Assembly: GCA_965224525.1 (NCBI GenBank)
Contig: OZ245050.1
Coordinates: 4,030,001-4,094,000 of the forward strand
Source of the DNA: Granulosicoccus sp036478565
Lineage (GTDB): Bacteria > Pseudomonadota > Gammaproteobacteria > Granulosicoccales > Granulosicoccaceae
Reading direction: 5' to 3'
Length of the DNA: 64,000 bases
Shown: positions 36,237 through 45,701 of the stretch, piece by piece
Numbering within the stretch: position 1 is the stretch's first letter
Layout: each line of letters begins with the position of its first letter
Program-made: the position numbers and the translations under genes
Notes under the pieces: generated by a model
Databases searched by the model: none
Told to the model about the DNA's origin: nothing
Seen by the model: only the letters and a program-made list of their open reading frames with translations

Positions 36237-36641
36237 TCACCGTTGATACTGAGAGTTCTCAGGAACAACCCAACGAACTCCACCCTTGGGATTTTCAACA
36301 TCCCCATCATAACGCGGAATAATATGTATATGCAGGTGAAAGACACTCTGCCCTGCTTCTAAACCATTGTTAGAACCGATATTGTAGGCATCGGGTGAAT
36401 ATTTTTCGTCAAGGTGTTTTTTTGCCTGAAGAAACAATTCATGGAAAGCGGTATTTTCCTCAGTAGTGCTTTCAAAAATCGTTTTAATATGACGACGCGG
36501 GATCACTAAGCAATGCCCGTCACTGACTGGAAATGTATCCGTCACTAACAAAGCATAGTCATTTTCTTTAATGATTTCATTTTCTTTTGGGCAGCAAAAT
36601 AAACAGGGATTGTTTGGATTGAATATTCTCTTTTCATTCAT
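36237..36641 (-). CDS. HIT family hydrolase
   Basis: A 134-residue histidine-triad protein. The family opening NPCLFC, SDGHCLVIPRRHIKTIFE and the active-site triad HLHIHIIPRY are present. HIT proteins hydrolyse nucleoside-phosphate bonds such as AMP-lysine or diadenosine polyphosphates; the substrate here is not known. I chose ATG 36641, although no ribosome binding site is visible. An upstream in-frame ATG at 36689 would overlap the NTF2-like gene. The gene is clearly richer in A and T than the TgpA gene beside it, which hints at transfer. Confidence 0.85.
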   Translation of the reverse strand: MNEKRIFNPNNPCLFCCPKENEIIKENDYALLVTDTFPVSDGHCLVIPRRHIKTIFESTTEENTAFHELFLQAKKHLDEKYSPDAYNIGSNNGLEAGQSVFHLHIHIIPRYDGDVENPKGGVRWVVPENSQYQR

Positions 36642-36661
36642 TAAATCAATACTCTGATTTT

Positions 36662-37099
36662 CTACACAATTAGACCTACGTGCTGACATTCAGCATGCGT
36701 CATCACTCTTTCTTGAATCACCCGCCAAATGCCATCCTCTTCTTTTTCCAATACAATCTCAACGCCGTGGACTTTTTGTGTGCCGTCATTGGCAAACACT
36801 GACTCCATGGTCTTAAACATGATTTTGGTATCATTGTTCGCTGACATTTTTAATCCATCGTAGGTAACTTTTTCAAGCACATTATTTTTAAATTCTTGTT
36901 CGGATTGTCTCGCCCAATCGTCATAGCTAATACTCTCGTATCCTGAAACACCCGTTATCCGAGCCTTCTTGGAAATGAGATTAAAGTGCGCCTCGAAGTC
37001 TTTATTGGTCGCAGTCAGCGCGGAAGCATCCAACCACGCTTGCGCAATTACTTCTGGCCCTCTTAAATCATAAAACTTGATTTCTTTATCCTGAGACAT
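36662..37099 (-). CDS. NTF2-like protein of unknown function
   Basis: A 145-residue protein that looks like a SnoaL/NTF2-type cone fold: an early helix pair (EVIAQAWLDASALTATNKDFEAHF) and late long strands (VHGVEIVLEKEEDGIWRVIQERV). No catalytic residues can be named. It is AT-rich like the HIT gene 20 bases downstream on the same strand, so the two probably form an operon and may have arrived together. It could be a small hydrolase or isomerase or a non-enzymatic member. Confidence 0.6.
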   Translation of the reverse strand: MSQDKEIKFYDLRGPEVIAQAWLDASALTATNKDFEAHFNLISKKARITGVSGYESISYDDWARQSEQEFKNNVLEKVTYDGLKMSANNDTKIMFKTMESVFANDGTQKVHGVEIVLEKEEDGIWRVIQERVMTHAECQHVGLIV

Positions 37100-37237
37100 T
37101 AATCGGGCCCATAGTTGATACTTATTATTGTGTGAATTCTAACGCTGCAGTTCTGGCTACGCCAGCACCTCAGCAAAGAACCGCATGAACCTCACCACTC
37201 CGGGCGTTCATCGCCTGCATAACTATTGGCAGCCAAT

Positions 37238-38035
37238 TCAGGCAGTAAACAAAAGGGGAAACCAGTCCTCACGCAAAATTTGCCCCGACTTCATGCCGTG
37301 GCCAGAAAAGGGTGGCGATGTTGGCCCTGGTCGCTGCACAAACCTGGCATCATCCCCGATCAATCGCAACGAAAACGCTCGCCGACGTATTGCGGACAAG
37401 TTGCCTCGTGCGCCATGCAGCGTCCTGAAATTGAACGCCACTGCGTCACCCGGCTGCATTGGCCACTCAACAATATTCATAGCTTCACCATCCGGGTCGG
37501 GCACCGGCATATAGGCGCTCGATTCGAGGTAGAAATTATCCTCTTTTAACCAACGAGTTGGCAAGACCGGTTTTTTCCACCGATGTGAGCCTGCTACACA
37601 TCGTAGCGTGGCCTCTTCCACAGAATCTAACGGGCACCAGAAACTGACAGTCTGCTCACCCTCAACAAAATAGTAGGGCGAATCCTGGTGCCATGGCGTT
37701 GGTTTTGATGTACCTGGTTCTTTGACCAGCACATGCTCATGAAACATCTGTACTCTTTTCGACTGCATCAATGCGGCAGCCACAGCGGCAGCCGGTGACT
37801 GCCATACAGTATTTTCAAACTCAACAAATCGCCGCCAGTTACAGTAGTCATCAAAGAAGCGGCCACTCTCGTCAGCCTGTAGATTTTCCGCTGCATATTT
37901 TCCTGGCGACGTCATATTGGCCTCTATGCCGGCCTTCAGGGTTTCGACAAAACTGCGGAACAGCCCTTTCACCAACACGACGCCATCTTGCTGATAAGTA
38001 TCTATATGCGCCTGAGTAATCAGCGAATGCGACAC
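37238..38035 (-). CDS. Phytanoyl-CoA dioxygenase (PhyH) family protein
   Basis: A 265-residue Fe(II)/2-oxoglutarate-dependent oxygenase. The iron-binding HxD is in WHQDSPYYFVEGEQTVSFWCPLD and the distal His in LHGARGN, with a nearby Arg (RRRAFSLRLIGDD) for 2-oxoglutarate. PhyH-family enzymes hydroxylate varied small molecules, including ectoine and phosphonates, so the substrate is open. The gene is divergent from nudC and has no pathway partners. The start ATG at 38035 gives the usual family N-terminus with a YQQDGVVLVKGLF segment. Confidence 0.87.
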   Translation of the reverse strand: MSHSLITQAHIDTYQQDGVVLVKGLFRSFVETLKAGIEANMTSPGKYAAENLQADESGRFFDDYCNWRRFVEFENTVWQSPAAAVAAALMQSKRVQMFHEHVLVKEPGTSKPTPWHQDSPYYFVEGEQTVSFWCPLDSVEEATLRCVAGSHRWKKPVLPTRWLKEDNFYLESSAYMPVPDPDGEAMNIVEWPMQPGDAVAFNFRTLHGARGNLSAIRRRAFSLRLIGDDARFVQRPGPTSPPFSGHGMKSGQILREDWFPLLFTA

Positions 38036-38206
38036 GGCTTAATACCTTTATGGGGTTGACTGCGAACAGTGTACTACTGCAGGGTTCAGTCTTCGCCAAT
38101 ATCTGCCCAACCAACAAAACCAGAGACAGACAGGCCTTTAACTCATCAAGCGCAAGGAACTATCTCACCGTATACTGACAACTACTTCACCACACCGGAT
38201 AAAACG

Positions 38207-39160
38207 ATGTTCTATACCCACGGTGCCTTGGACCGCGCCGATCATTTGCGCAAAGACGAGCGAGGTATGCGCGACCTGCGTGCGCACCCCGACGCTCGAC
38301 TACTACCTGTCTGGCAGGGCACTGTGCTTGTATCAATCGCTGCTGGAGGCGGACAACTCCAAATGGTTACCCTGGCAAGCGATGCTGAGGTGCCTGTTGG
38401 TGAGCCGATATTCCTTGGACTGGTTGACAGCGCACCCTGTTTTGCCATCAACTGTAACGCGCTTGATGACACGGCATGTAACAGCCTTGCCAGGCTAGCC
38501 AGCACCTCGAATGCTCAGCCCGTGAGAGCGGAGTTTACTGACCTGAGACTTGCAGGCCCGAATGTACCAACCAACGATGCGGCACTGCTGGCATACGCCA
38601 GGGCCATGGTTTACTGGCATGAACACACACGGTTTTGCGATCATTGCGGACATAAGCTGAAAAGCTGCAATGCAGGTCATGTACTGCAATGTACAAACAA
38701 TGATTGTGCTCACCTGGTTTTCCCCCGCACCGATCCGGCTGTCATAATGCTGGTGACGCAACAGTCGGGGGCGGAACCGCGTTGCCTGCTCGGCCGCGCG
38801 GCCGCCTGGCCAACAGGTGTCTACTCCACACTGGCTGGCTTTGTCGAACCGGGTGAAAGCCTTGAACAGGCTGTGCAACGTGAGGTGTTTGAGGAAGCTG
38901 ACATCATAACGGAGGATGTACGCTACATCGCCTCTCAACCCTGGCCATTCCCACGTTCAATCATGCTCGGCTTCGAGGCAAGGGCTGTCAGTACTGACAT
39001 TAAGATTGACCCGGAAGAGCTGGAAGACGCACGTTGGTTTACTCGCAAAGAGCTACACGCCTTTGGCGACTGGGGTGACGACCGCTACGAACTGCAGCTA
39101 CCACGCCATGATTCGATCGCCCGCTATTTGATAGACCGTTGGATGAATAATCGAGACTAG
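38207..39160 (+). CDS. nudC: NADH pyrophosphatase NudC
   Basis: A 317-residue Nudix hydrolase that splits NAD(H) into NMN(H) and AMP and can remove NAD caps from RNA. It has the zinc ribbon (FCDHCGHKL...CTNNDC), the Nudix box GFVEPGESLEQAVQREVFEEADI with all canonical residues, and the NudC-specific SQPWPFPRSIM. The opening GALDRADHLRKDE fits the family. I use ATG 38207, close to where homologues begin. The frame is open further up to GTG 38069. It is a single gene, divergent from the PhyH gene. Confidence 0.93.
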   Translation: MFYTHGALDRADHLRKDERGMRDLRAHPDARLLPVWQGTVLVSIAAGGGQLQMVTLASDAEVPVGEPIFLGLVDSAPCFAINCNALDDTACNSLARLASTSNAQPVRAEFTDLRLAGPNVPTNDAALLAYARAMVYWHEHTRFCDHCGHKLKSCNAGHVLQCTNNDCAHLVFPRTDPAVIMLVTQQSGAEPRCLLGRAAAWPTGVYSTLAGFVEPGESLEQAVQREVFEEADIITEDVRYIASQPWPFPRSIMLGFEARAVSTDIKIDPEELEDARWFTRKELHAFGDWGDDRYELQLPRHDSIARYLIDRWMNNRD

Positions 39161-39300
39161 AACAACGCACTGCTTACCGCGCCATGCAGGAAGCACCAAA
39201 CAGGCGGTGGTGACGATAAGAAGTCGGTGTCAGCACTAATCCCAACAGACAATCATCCACATGCTTCGAATACATATACTCATAAACTCAGGGAATTCAC

Positions 39301-39936
39301 ATGTACAACCCGACAATATTTCGAGAAGAGAAGCTTGATACCTTGCATAGGCTCATGCATGAACATCCACTTGGTACGCTGATAACACATAGCAGCACTG
39401 GTATCTCTGCGAACCATATCCCATTCATCCTGCATCAGGATAAATCCGGCAATAGTGTGTTGCGTGGCCATGTTGCAAGAAGCAACCCTCTCTGGAAGAC
39501 CACTAGGCCCGACAGCGAAGCGTTGATCATATTCCAGGGTCCGCAGTCGTATATCACGCCATCATGGTACCCATCGAAAAAGGAGCATGGAAAAGTCGTC
39601 CCAACCTGGAACTACTCCGTAGTCCATGCACATGGAACACTACAAGCAATAGAGGACCCTAACTGGCTCCAGGCGCACCTTGAATCGTTAACCACATCAC
39701 AAGAGAAAGCCCAACCTTCACCTTGGACCATCAATGACGCGCCAGTGGAGTACATACATAAAATGATCAAAGGTATCGTCGGTATCGTCGGTATCGAAAT
39801 TGGAATTGCCAGGCTTGAAGGAAAATTGAAACTGGGACAGAACAAGAATTCCGCAGACAGACGCGGTGTTATTGCCGGGCTAAACTCGCTGGACCGAACA
39901 GAAGAGTCGAAGCTGGCAGAAATGACCAAACCCTGA
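39301..39936 (+). CDS. PaiB-type FMN-binding protein
   Basis: A 211-residue member of the PaiB/negative-transcriptional-regulator group, with a flavin-reductase-like split barrel. Recognisable parts are MYNPTIFREE, HPLGTLITHSSTGISANHIPF, GHVARSNPLW and WYPSKKEHGKVVPTWNYSVVHAHG. Family members bind FMN or heme; PaiB of Bacillus affects protease genes and sporulation, but that role need not hold here. Two copies of a 9-base GGTATCGTC repeat encode GIVGIVG near residue 160. It stands alone and meets the MATE gene end to end. Confidence 0.85.
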   Translation: MYNPTIFREEKLDTLHRLMHEHPLGTLITHSSTGISANHIPFILHQDKSGNSVLRGHVARSNPLWKTTRPDSEALIIFQGPQSYITPSWYPSKKEHGKVVPTWNYSVVHAHGTLQAIEDPNWLQAHLESLTTSQEKAQPSPWTINDAPVEYIHKMIKGIVGIVGIEIGIARLEGKLKLGQNKNSADRRGVIAGLNSLDRTEESKLAEMTKP

Positions 39937-39956
39937 CCACCGAGAGCCAGCTCAGG

Positions 39957-41357
39957 TTAGTGCCTCCGGCATTGCATGGTGTGCAAGCGCACATGCTCCT
40001 GGAACGGCTCGGCTACCACGTCCACCTTGTGCTCTGACATGACCTTCAACCCCAACCAAACAGCAATTCCGGCGAAGAAAATCCCGCCTGCCGCCTGGCC
40101 GATCAAAATACCCGCGGCACCGAAGTACGCACCGCCTATCATCACAAATGGCCAGGTACCCAAAGTGCTCCTGCCCCAATTGATCCATGTGGAATAGATT
40201 GGATGACCGAGATTGTTGAACGCAGCATTGCCGACAAAAATTACGCCATTGAAAAACCAGGCCAAGGCTAATGGACCGCAAAACAGCATAATCAACATCA
40301 AGGTATCACCGCTCGCATCAAATGCCGAAGCAATGACACCACGCATCAAAAACAGTAAAAGCGCCACGACGAGCACATAGACACACATAAACTGCAAGGC
40401 CGCAACAAATGCACCACGAACGCGAACGTGTAAGCCCGCTCCAAAGTTCTGACCAATAATAGGACCAACAGCACCTGACAGAGCAAACACCACCGCAAAC
40501 GCCACGGGTGTTAACCGACCAATGACCGCCATGCCCGCAACCGCATCGGTACCAAACCTGGCCATTTCTCGTGTCACGATAGCTGCGCCTACAGGCGTAG
40601 CCACGTTGGCCAATACGGCCGGCGCAGCTATTGCGCCCATCTGCTGAAAATCTCTCTTAAGCAATCGGACGCTTAATGGGGCGAATCCGTTGTAAACACG
40701 GATGGCCGGCAGTAACGCCATCGTCAGCAGCGTAAGACGCGATATAACAGATGCAATGGCGGCCCCTTCGAGACCGAGATTGAAGCCGAAAATTAGAACA
40801 GGATCAATAATCGCGTTGACAACACCAGCGGCCAAGGTAGCAAGCATAGCTCGTCGTGCATCGCCATGCGCACGCAGTATAGCGCTGGCAATCATCGCCC
40901 CCATCATCACCGGCATTGTCGGAATGATGATGCTGAGGAATTTCATAGCCATTGTTTTTGTATCACCTTCTGCGCCCAGAAAATCCAGCAGCGCAGGCAT
41001 CAAGGCGTACACTAAAACAACCACCAGCACAGAGACTACCAAACCGAAAAACAGTACGGTAGTTGCAAACTCACGCGCTTGTTCCGTCTTGCGCGCACCC
41101 AGCGCTCGCGCCACCAATGCACCTGCTGCAATTGAGAACCCAATGGAGATGGAAGTTGTAAAAAACAACAACGCACCTGCATAGCCTACGGCCGCAGCTA
41201 GTGCTGCATTGCCAAGCTTTGCAATAAAAATCATGTCAACAAAATCGACAGCGAAGATCGACATCAAACCGATGCTTGCAGTAAACGACATGACAGACAC
41301 ATGACGCATTAAACTGCCTTGCAGGAACTTCGGGGTTTCTTCAGTGACCTCAGCCAT
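39957..41357 (-). CDS. MATE family efflux transporter
   Basis: A 466-residue transporter with about twelve hydrophobic helices in two related halves. Typical segments are FVDMIFIAKLGNAALAAAVGYAG, VARALGARKTEQA, and in the second half MAVIGRLTPVAFAVVFALSGAVGPIIGQNFGA. MATE proteins expel drugs or metabolites by sodium or proton exchange. I start at ATG 41357 (MAEVTEET), which overlaps the Kef antiporter stop by 8 bases and implies coupling; ATG 41375 is also in frame. It is the last gene of the flavodoxin-fold/Kef/MATE operon. Confidence 0.92.
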   Translation of the reverse strand: MAEVTEETPKFLQGSLMRHVSVMSFTASIGLMSIFAVDFVDMIFIAKLGNAALAAAVGYAGALLFFTTSISIGFSIAAGALVARALGARKTEQAREFATTVLFFGLVVSVLVVVLVYALMPALLDFLGAEGDTKTMAMKFLSIIIPTMPVMMGAMIASAILRAHGDARRAMLATLAAGVVNAIIDPVLIFGFNLGLEGAAIASVISRLTLLTMALLPAIRVYNGFAPLSVRLLKRDFQQMGAIAAPAVLANVATPVGAAIVTREMARFGTDAVAGMAVIGRLTPVAFAVVFALSGAVGPIIGQNFGAGLHVRVRGAFVAALQFMCVYVLVVALLLFLMRGVIASAFDASGDTLMLIMLFCGPLALAWFFNGVIFVGNAAFNNLGHPIYSTWINWGRSTLGTWPFVMIGGAYFGAAGILIGQAAGGIFFAGIAVWLGLKVMSEHKVDVVAEPFQEHVRLHTMQCRRH

Positions 41358-43257
41358 GCTTTTTGCTTGCCCCACGCGAATTTCCCGGGGGCAGCCAGCC
41401 GAGTTCGGATTTGTCGTGCATCGTTGAACGATCCCCCAACATAGCTTCCTCTATTTGGCGGTTAACATCCTTGGCGAGATCAATATATTCATTGTTATCG
41501 AATATCGGAATGTCGGATCGCCAGACTTTAGCCAAATGTCGAATACCGGCTCTGTCATGCTCGACAAATACAGTAGTCGCTTGCTCTGCATCATAGGGGT
41601 GAACGCCCAATGCCTGAAGCGAGTAGCGTGCTGCGCGAACCGCACTGTCGAAAGTTTCTCGAACAATATCATTAGCACCAGACTCATACAGCTGGTATAC
41701 ATGCACGCGGTCATGGGCACGTGCAATGATGTGCAATTGCGGCACTTCCCGACGGGCATGTTTGATGAGTTCCAATGATTGCTCCTTGTCGTCGATTGCC
41801 ACGACCAGCAGTGTGGCTTGATGCAAGCCGGCCGCATGCAGAAGGTCAGGCCGCGATGCATCGCCAAAAAACACCCTGACTCCAAACTTGCGTAAGTTAT
41901 CAATCAAATCAGCCCGGTAGTCGAGCACTACCGTTTTGTAGCCATTAGCCATCAGCACCCGGTTTACGATCTGACCAAAACGCCCATAGCCTGCAATGAT
42001 AGCCACACCTTGATCAGTTATTTCGTCATCTGCCCGCGACTGTTCACGGCTAATGCGCGGCAGGATGACCTTATCGAACAGGATGAACAGCGCCGGTGTC
42101 AGCAGCATTGACAAGGCAACAACCAACAACAGCGTCTCAGACAGCTCACCGGGCATAACGGCGTTCTGTACACTGAAAGAAAGCAATACAAACCCGAATT
42201 CACCCGCCTGCGCGCAACTCAACGCAAACAACCAGCGATCAGCACCGCGAATATTGAAAAGCCAGGTCAATACCAACAGTATCAACGCTTTCACTGCCAT
42301 CATGCCCAAGGTCAAGCCAAGGATGACTCCCAGCTGTGAGAACAGTACTTGAAAATCTATTCCAGCACCAACTGTTATAAAAAACAGCCCCAACAACAAA
42401 CCCTTGAAAGGCTCGATATCGCTTTCTAGCTCATGGCGAAATTCACTATTTGCAAGCACCACTCCCGCCAGAAAAGTACCTAGCGCTGGCGACAATCCGC
42501 AAAGGGTCATCAACAAAGCGGTCGCGATAACCAGCAATAATGCACCGGCGGTAAATATTTCACGTAAATGAGCCCCCGCCAAAAAGCGAAAAAGCGGGCG
42601 AGAAAGAAAATGGCCACCGATGATAACGGTAGCTACGGCTGTCAGGGTCACTATTGCCGACTGCCACCCTGCCAGTCCCTCCATCAGATTGATACTGCCG
42701 TGATCTTCGGTGGTTGGCGTGATGTGCGCCAGCTCGGCAAGTTCGGGCAAGGCGAGCAAAGGAATCAGGGCCAGCATTAGAATGACCGCTATGTCCTGGA
42801 AAAGTAACACGGAGAAGCTGGACTGCCCGCCCTCACTTTTCATCAAGCCTTTTTCATTCAGCGTTTGCAACACGATTGCTGTGGACGACAGGGAAAAAAT
42901 CAACCCTACAACGAGCGCAACTCGCCACTGCAAACCAAACAATGTACCGAATGCCATAATTGCCAGCGTCGTGACAATGACTTGCAGACCACCAAGGCCC
43001 AGCAAGCGGTTTCGCATTTCCCACAACGCACGGGGCTCCAGCTCCAGCCCGACCAGAAAAAGCATCATTACCACACCAAACTCGGCAAAGTGTTGCAAAT
43101 CCTGAGTCTCGCTACCCACCAAACCTATAACAGGGCCAATAATCACACCGGCAATAAGGTAACCCAACACTGAACCAAGTCCAAAGCGCTTGGCTATCGG
43201 CACGGCGACAACCGCTGCGAGCAGGTAGATGAAAGCCTGGAAAAGAAAACTATCCAT
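41350..43257 (-). CDS. CPA2-type potassium/proton antiporter (KefB/KefC family)
   Basis: A 635-residue protein. The first 390 residues are a CPA2 exchanger with about 12-13 helices (GYLIAGVIIGPVIGLVG, LFLVGLELEPRALWEMR, LSSTAIVLQTL). A TrkA-N Rossmann domain with GYGRFGQIV follows from about 410. Kef proteins let potassium out during electrophile stress and are held shut by glutathione. The gene upstream, three bases away, encodes the flavodoxin-like partner expected for Kef systems, which supports this reading over a plain Na/H antiporter. Confidence 0.92.
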   Translation of the reverse strand: MDSFLFQAFIYLLAAVVAVPIAKRFGLGSVLGYLIAGVIIGPVIGLVGSETQDLQHFAEFGVVMMLFLVGLELEPRALWEMRNRLLGLGGLQVIVTTLAIMAFGTLFGLQWRVALVVGLIFSLSSTAIVLQTLNEKGLMKSEGGQSSFSVLLFQDIAVILMLALIPLLALPELAELAHITPTTEDHGSINLMEGLAGWQSAIVTLTAVATVIIGGHFLSRPLFRFLAGAHLREIFTAGALLLVIATALLMTLCGLSPALGTFLAGVVLANSEFRHELESDIEPFKGLLLGLFFITVGAGIDFQVLFSQLGVILGLTLGMMAVKALILLVLTWLFNIRGADRWLFALSCAQAGEFGFVLLSFSVQNAVMPGELSETLLLVVALSMLLTPALFILFDKVILPRISREQSRADDEITDQGVAIIAGYGRFGQIVNRVLMANGYKTVVLDYRADLIDNLRKFGVRVFFGDASRPDLLHAAGLHQATLLVVAIDDKEQSLELIKHARREVPQLHIIARAHDRVHVYQLYESGANDIVRETFDSAVRAARYSLQALGVHPYDAEQATTVFVEHDRAGIRHLAKVWRSDIPIFDNNEYIDLAKDVNRQIEEAMLGDRSTMHDKSELGWLPPGNSRGASKKHG

Positions 43258-43260
43258 TGT

Positions 43261-43869
43261 TCAAACCCTCGAGATGATTGGCAGCGCGCCATCTTTTAGT
43301 AAATCACGCTGCTGACAGGCACTGATATCCAAGCGTTCATCCTGCAATGCTTCAAGCAATAATTTGTACTGCTTCATATGAATCTCCGCTCGACCATCAG
43401 CACTGGCGGCCAGCGACGAAAAGAGAACGAATGGCGGAACGTATTGCATTTGGCACAGATTCGCAGTCTGCTCAAGCGGGCTTAACAAAGTACGCAGTGA
43501 AAACCGGTTAACGCCATCTACCCGGTAGGCATCTTCCGCTCCGCCAGCAGTGACAACTGGTAGCAGGATTTTTCCAGCCAATTGATCACCACCAGGGCCA
43601 TAGGCAAACCCGTGCTCAAGCACAAGATCCTGCCATTCCTTTAACAGCGATGGCGTTGAATACCAGTGGATCGGAAACTGAAATATAACGATGTCGTGAG
43701 CGAGCAACCGCTGCTGCTCCACGTCCACGTTAATTTTGAATCGCGGGTATTCGGCATACAAATCTACGAAACTGATGCCTGGAGCAGACCGCGCGACATC
43801 CGCCAAGCCAACGTTGATGTGTGAGTGCCGCTGTCCCGGGTGGGAAAAAATAATGAGCACCCTTTTCAT
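43261..43869 (-). CDS. Kef-associated NAD(P)H oxidoreductase (KefF/KefG-like)
   Basis: A 202-residue flavodoxin-fold protein of the NQO/KefF group. It begins MKRVLIIFSHPGQRHSHIN, and the flavin-site segment FQFPIHWYSTPSLLKEWQDLVLEHGFAYG is nearly diagnostic. A second conserved part is GGAEDAYRVDGVNRFSLRTLLSPLEQT. KefF and KefG are peripheral partners needed for full activity of KefC/KefB and reduce quinones or electrophiles. I choose ATG 43869; an in-frame start at 43896 would add nine residues. It is first in the operon with the antiporter and MATE genes. Confidence 0.9.
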   Translation of the reverse strand: MKRVLIIFSHPGQRHSHINVGLADVARSAPGISFVDLYAEYPRFKINVDVEQQRLLAHDIVIFQFPIHWYSTPSLLKEWQDLVLEHGFAYGPGGDQLAGKILLPVVTAGGAEDAYRVDGVNRFSLRTLLSPLEQTANLCQMQYVPPFVLFSSLAASADGRAEIHMKQYKLLLEALQDERLDISACQQRDLLKDGALPIISRV

Positions 43870-44053
43870 GCAGCAGACTCGAAAAAACTCAACCAATGTT
43901 ACCCCATGAGATTGCTGGCGTTTTCAGTATTTATATTCATGTGAAACAGGCGGCAAATTCAAAACTGCTACGTGCGTCTGTGGATCACACAAACGACACG
44001 CAGACAAGCGGCACACATTTTAGCTGTGCGGAATTCAGATTCGATTCAAGTTT

Positions 44054-44653
44054 CTAGTCTATTTGCGATAATTTAAACAGTTTTCGTATATCACTCTTGA
44101 TTTCCTTTGGTGTCAGTTTTGATGAAAAATGCATCATCACATTGCCGAGCGGATCAACCAGGAACAAAGAATTCTCGCCGATTTCCAGCTCTTTTACCTG
44201 ACGCCTTACCTGCTTTTCCATGCCGTTGTCACTACCAATCAAAACGCGCAAATCAGGATGAGATGCCCACATTTTCTGGTTGATATCAGCCGGTGTATCT
44301 GCATCCAGGATTACGACACGATTCAGGCGTTTAATGTCTTTTCCCAGTGCCACGCGCAATTGGCGAGTGTCATAAAGAGACCGACTGCAAGCCTCATCGC
44401 AACTGCCATTCACAAACTGCAGCAACGTCCAGACCTTCTCAACATCGACATTACTAAAACGTATACCGGAAACATCCTGATGACTGAAATCGTCAAGGGT
44501 AAAAATGGACTCCAGAATGTCGCCATTGTTCGTCGTATTGTTTGGCCGATACCCCTCAGGTAATAATTTATACCAGATAAATGCGAAAAATAGGGGGATG
44601 AAAAACCATGCAAATATGACTATCAGATTTTTACGACTGCTTTTGACTGACAT
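44054..44653 (-). CDS. SCO-like thioredoxin-fold protein of the cytochrome oxidase cluster
   Basis: A 199-residue membrane-anchored protein with one N-terminal helix (about 10-30) and a periplasmic thioredoxin-like domain. The motif GSCDEACSRSLYDTRQLRVALG has the CxxxC spacing used by SCO1/SenC proteins to bind or pass copper, and NSLFLVDPLGNVMMHFS matches the late SCO segment. It differs enough from true SCO that I only call it SCO-like. By position, 40 bases after SURF1, it likely helps assemble the oxidase. The frame is open further upstream, but ATG 44653 gives the proper anchor. Confidence 0.82.
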   Translation of the reverse strand: MSVKSSRKNLIVIFAWFFIPLFFAFIWYKLLPEGYRPNNTTNNGDILESIFTLDDFSHQDVSGIRFSNVDVEKVWTLLQFVNGSCDEACSRSLYDTRQLRVALGKDIKRLNRVVILDADTPADINQKMWASHPDLRVLIGSDNGMEKQVRRQVKELEIGENSLFLVDPLGNVMMHFSSKLTPKEIKSDIRKLFKLSQID

Positions 44654-44693
44654 TTCGATCCGTTGGAGTTTAATGTTGAAAGCATAGTGATTA

Positions 44694-45401
44694 CTACGCT
44701 TGTCGGCGGAACCAGATGACCCCATATACCAGCAGCGTAACTCCCAGCCCCAGCCATTGTATTGCATAGCCAAAATGCTTTTCTGCAGGCATCGCTGCTG
44801 CCTTCCAAAGCCGCGGGTAGGCCACAGGGTCAGCGTCATCCAATACCAGCATGGTGCTTTCAAGAGGATAATCGAGCACATCCGCAAACAACTCCATATC
44901 GATATACACGCTGCGTTTTGGGAAAATTGCACTGGATAGCTGGTCCGGTAGAATCGCATTACCCAGCGTCACCCCTTTTTCCGGCTGATAGATAACGCCC
45001 CTGATCCGGGCATGGCCGATCGCAGGTTTATCGTTTGCTTTTTCGGTGTCGCTTACCCACCCACGATTAACCAGTAACATTGTCTGGTCTTTTGCCAACC
45101 GGAAAGGCGTCAGCACTTCAAACCCTACCTGCCCTTCTTTAACTCTGTTCTCGAGTAAAAAAGCGTTTTGGCCTGACCACTCGCCTTCCAGAGTAACATC
45201 CCTAAAGTGATACGCCTGCCAATTCACCGGGGCGGCGTCAATAAGCACATCTGCACTATCTGCACGCAGCTCTTTGATATGCTGCTTTTCAAGACCGCGT
45301 TGTAGTTGCCAATAGGATAAACCAAACAACAATGCGAGTCCTGGCAGGTAAAATATGCTAAAAACAGCGCTTAATCGAAATTTTGATTTGGAAAGACTCA
45401 C
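44694..45401 (-). CDS. SURF1 family cytochrome oxidase assembly protein
   Basis: A 235-residue protein with one membrane helix at each end (about 12-30 and 212-230) and a periplasmic domain between, the SURF1 layout. Landmarks are GLSYWQLQRGLEK, LLVNRGWVSD and HFGYAIQWLGLG. SURF1 aids heme a insertion into subunit I. It sits between the DUF2909 gene (opposite strand) and the SCO-like gene, as in many gammaproteobacteria. Confidence 0.92.
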   Translation of the reverse strand: MSLSKSKFRLSAVFSIFYLPGLALLFGLSYWQLQRGLEKQHIKELRADSADVLIDAAPVNWQAYHFRDVTLEGEWSGQNAFLLENRVKEGQVGFEVLTPFRLAKDQTMLLVNRGWVSDTEKANDKPAIGHARIRGVIYQPEKGVTLGNAILPDQLSSAIFPKRSVYIDMELFADVLDYPLESTMLVLDDADPVAYPRLWKAAAMPAEKHFGYAIQWLGLGVTLLVYGVIWFRRQA

Positions 45402-45410
45402 AGAGCGAAA

Positions 45411-45623
45411 ATGTTATTATTTAAATTAATTGTTGTTATATTGTTGTTGTTTGTCGTTATCAGTTTATTTACTGCCCTATATCGACTTAATAAAGATGAC
45501 GCTGACTCAACCCGGGTTGTAAAAGCGTTGTCAGTGCGCATCGGCTTGTCCATACTCCTTTTTATTCTAATACTCGTCGGCGCACAATTCGGGCTAATCC
45601 AACCCAACACCCATATTCCATAG
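45411..45623 (+). CDS. DUF2909 twin transmembrane protein
   Basis: A 70-residue protein made of two hydrophobic helices (about 2-24 and 45-65) joined by a charged loop (YRLNKDDADSTRVVKALSVRIG). This is the DUF2909 pattern found, as here, on the opposite strand inside gammaproteobacterial cox clusters between the subunit III and SURF1 genes. Its task is unknown. Its start lies 9 bases from the SURF1 start in the divergent direction, so both promoters must overlap the coding ends. Confidence 0.85.
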   Translation: MLLFKLIVVILLLFVVISLFTALYRLNKDDADSTRVVKALSVRIGLSILLFILILVGAQFGLIQPNTHIP

Positions 45624-45645
45624 AGGCCTGGACTAGCCAGCAAGC

Positions 45646-45677
45646 AAAAAAAACGCTACCGGGGAAAGTAGCGTTTT
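45646..45677. terminator. Two-way intrinsic terminator between ctaE and DUF2909
   Basis: A perfect 10-bp stem AAAACGCTAC/GTAGCGTTTT with an 8-base loop lies between two convergent genes. On the minus strand it is followed by a run of eight T, strong for the cox operon; on the plus strand by four T. Confidence 0.88.
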
Positions 45678-45701
45678 ACTATCGTTTGTCCAGGTAAGCT
45701 T

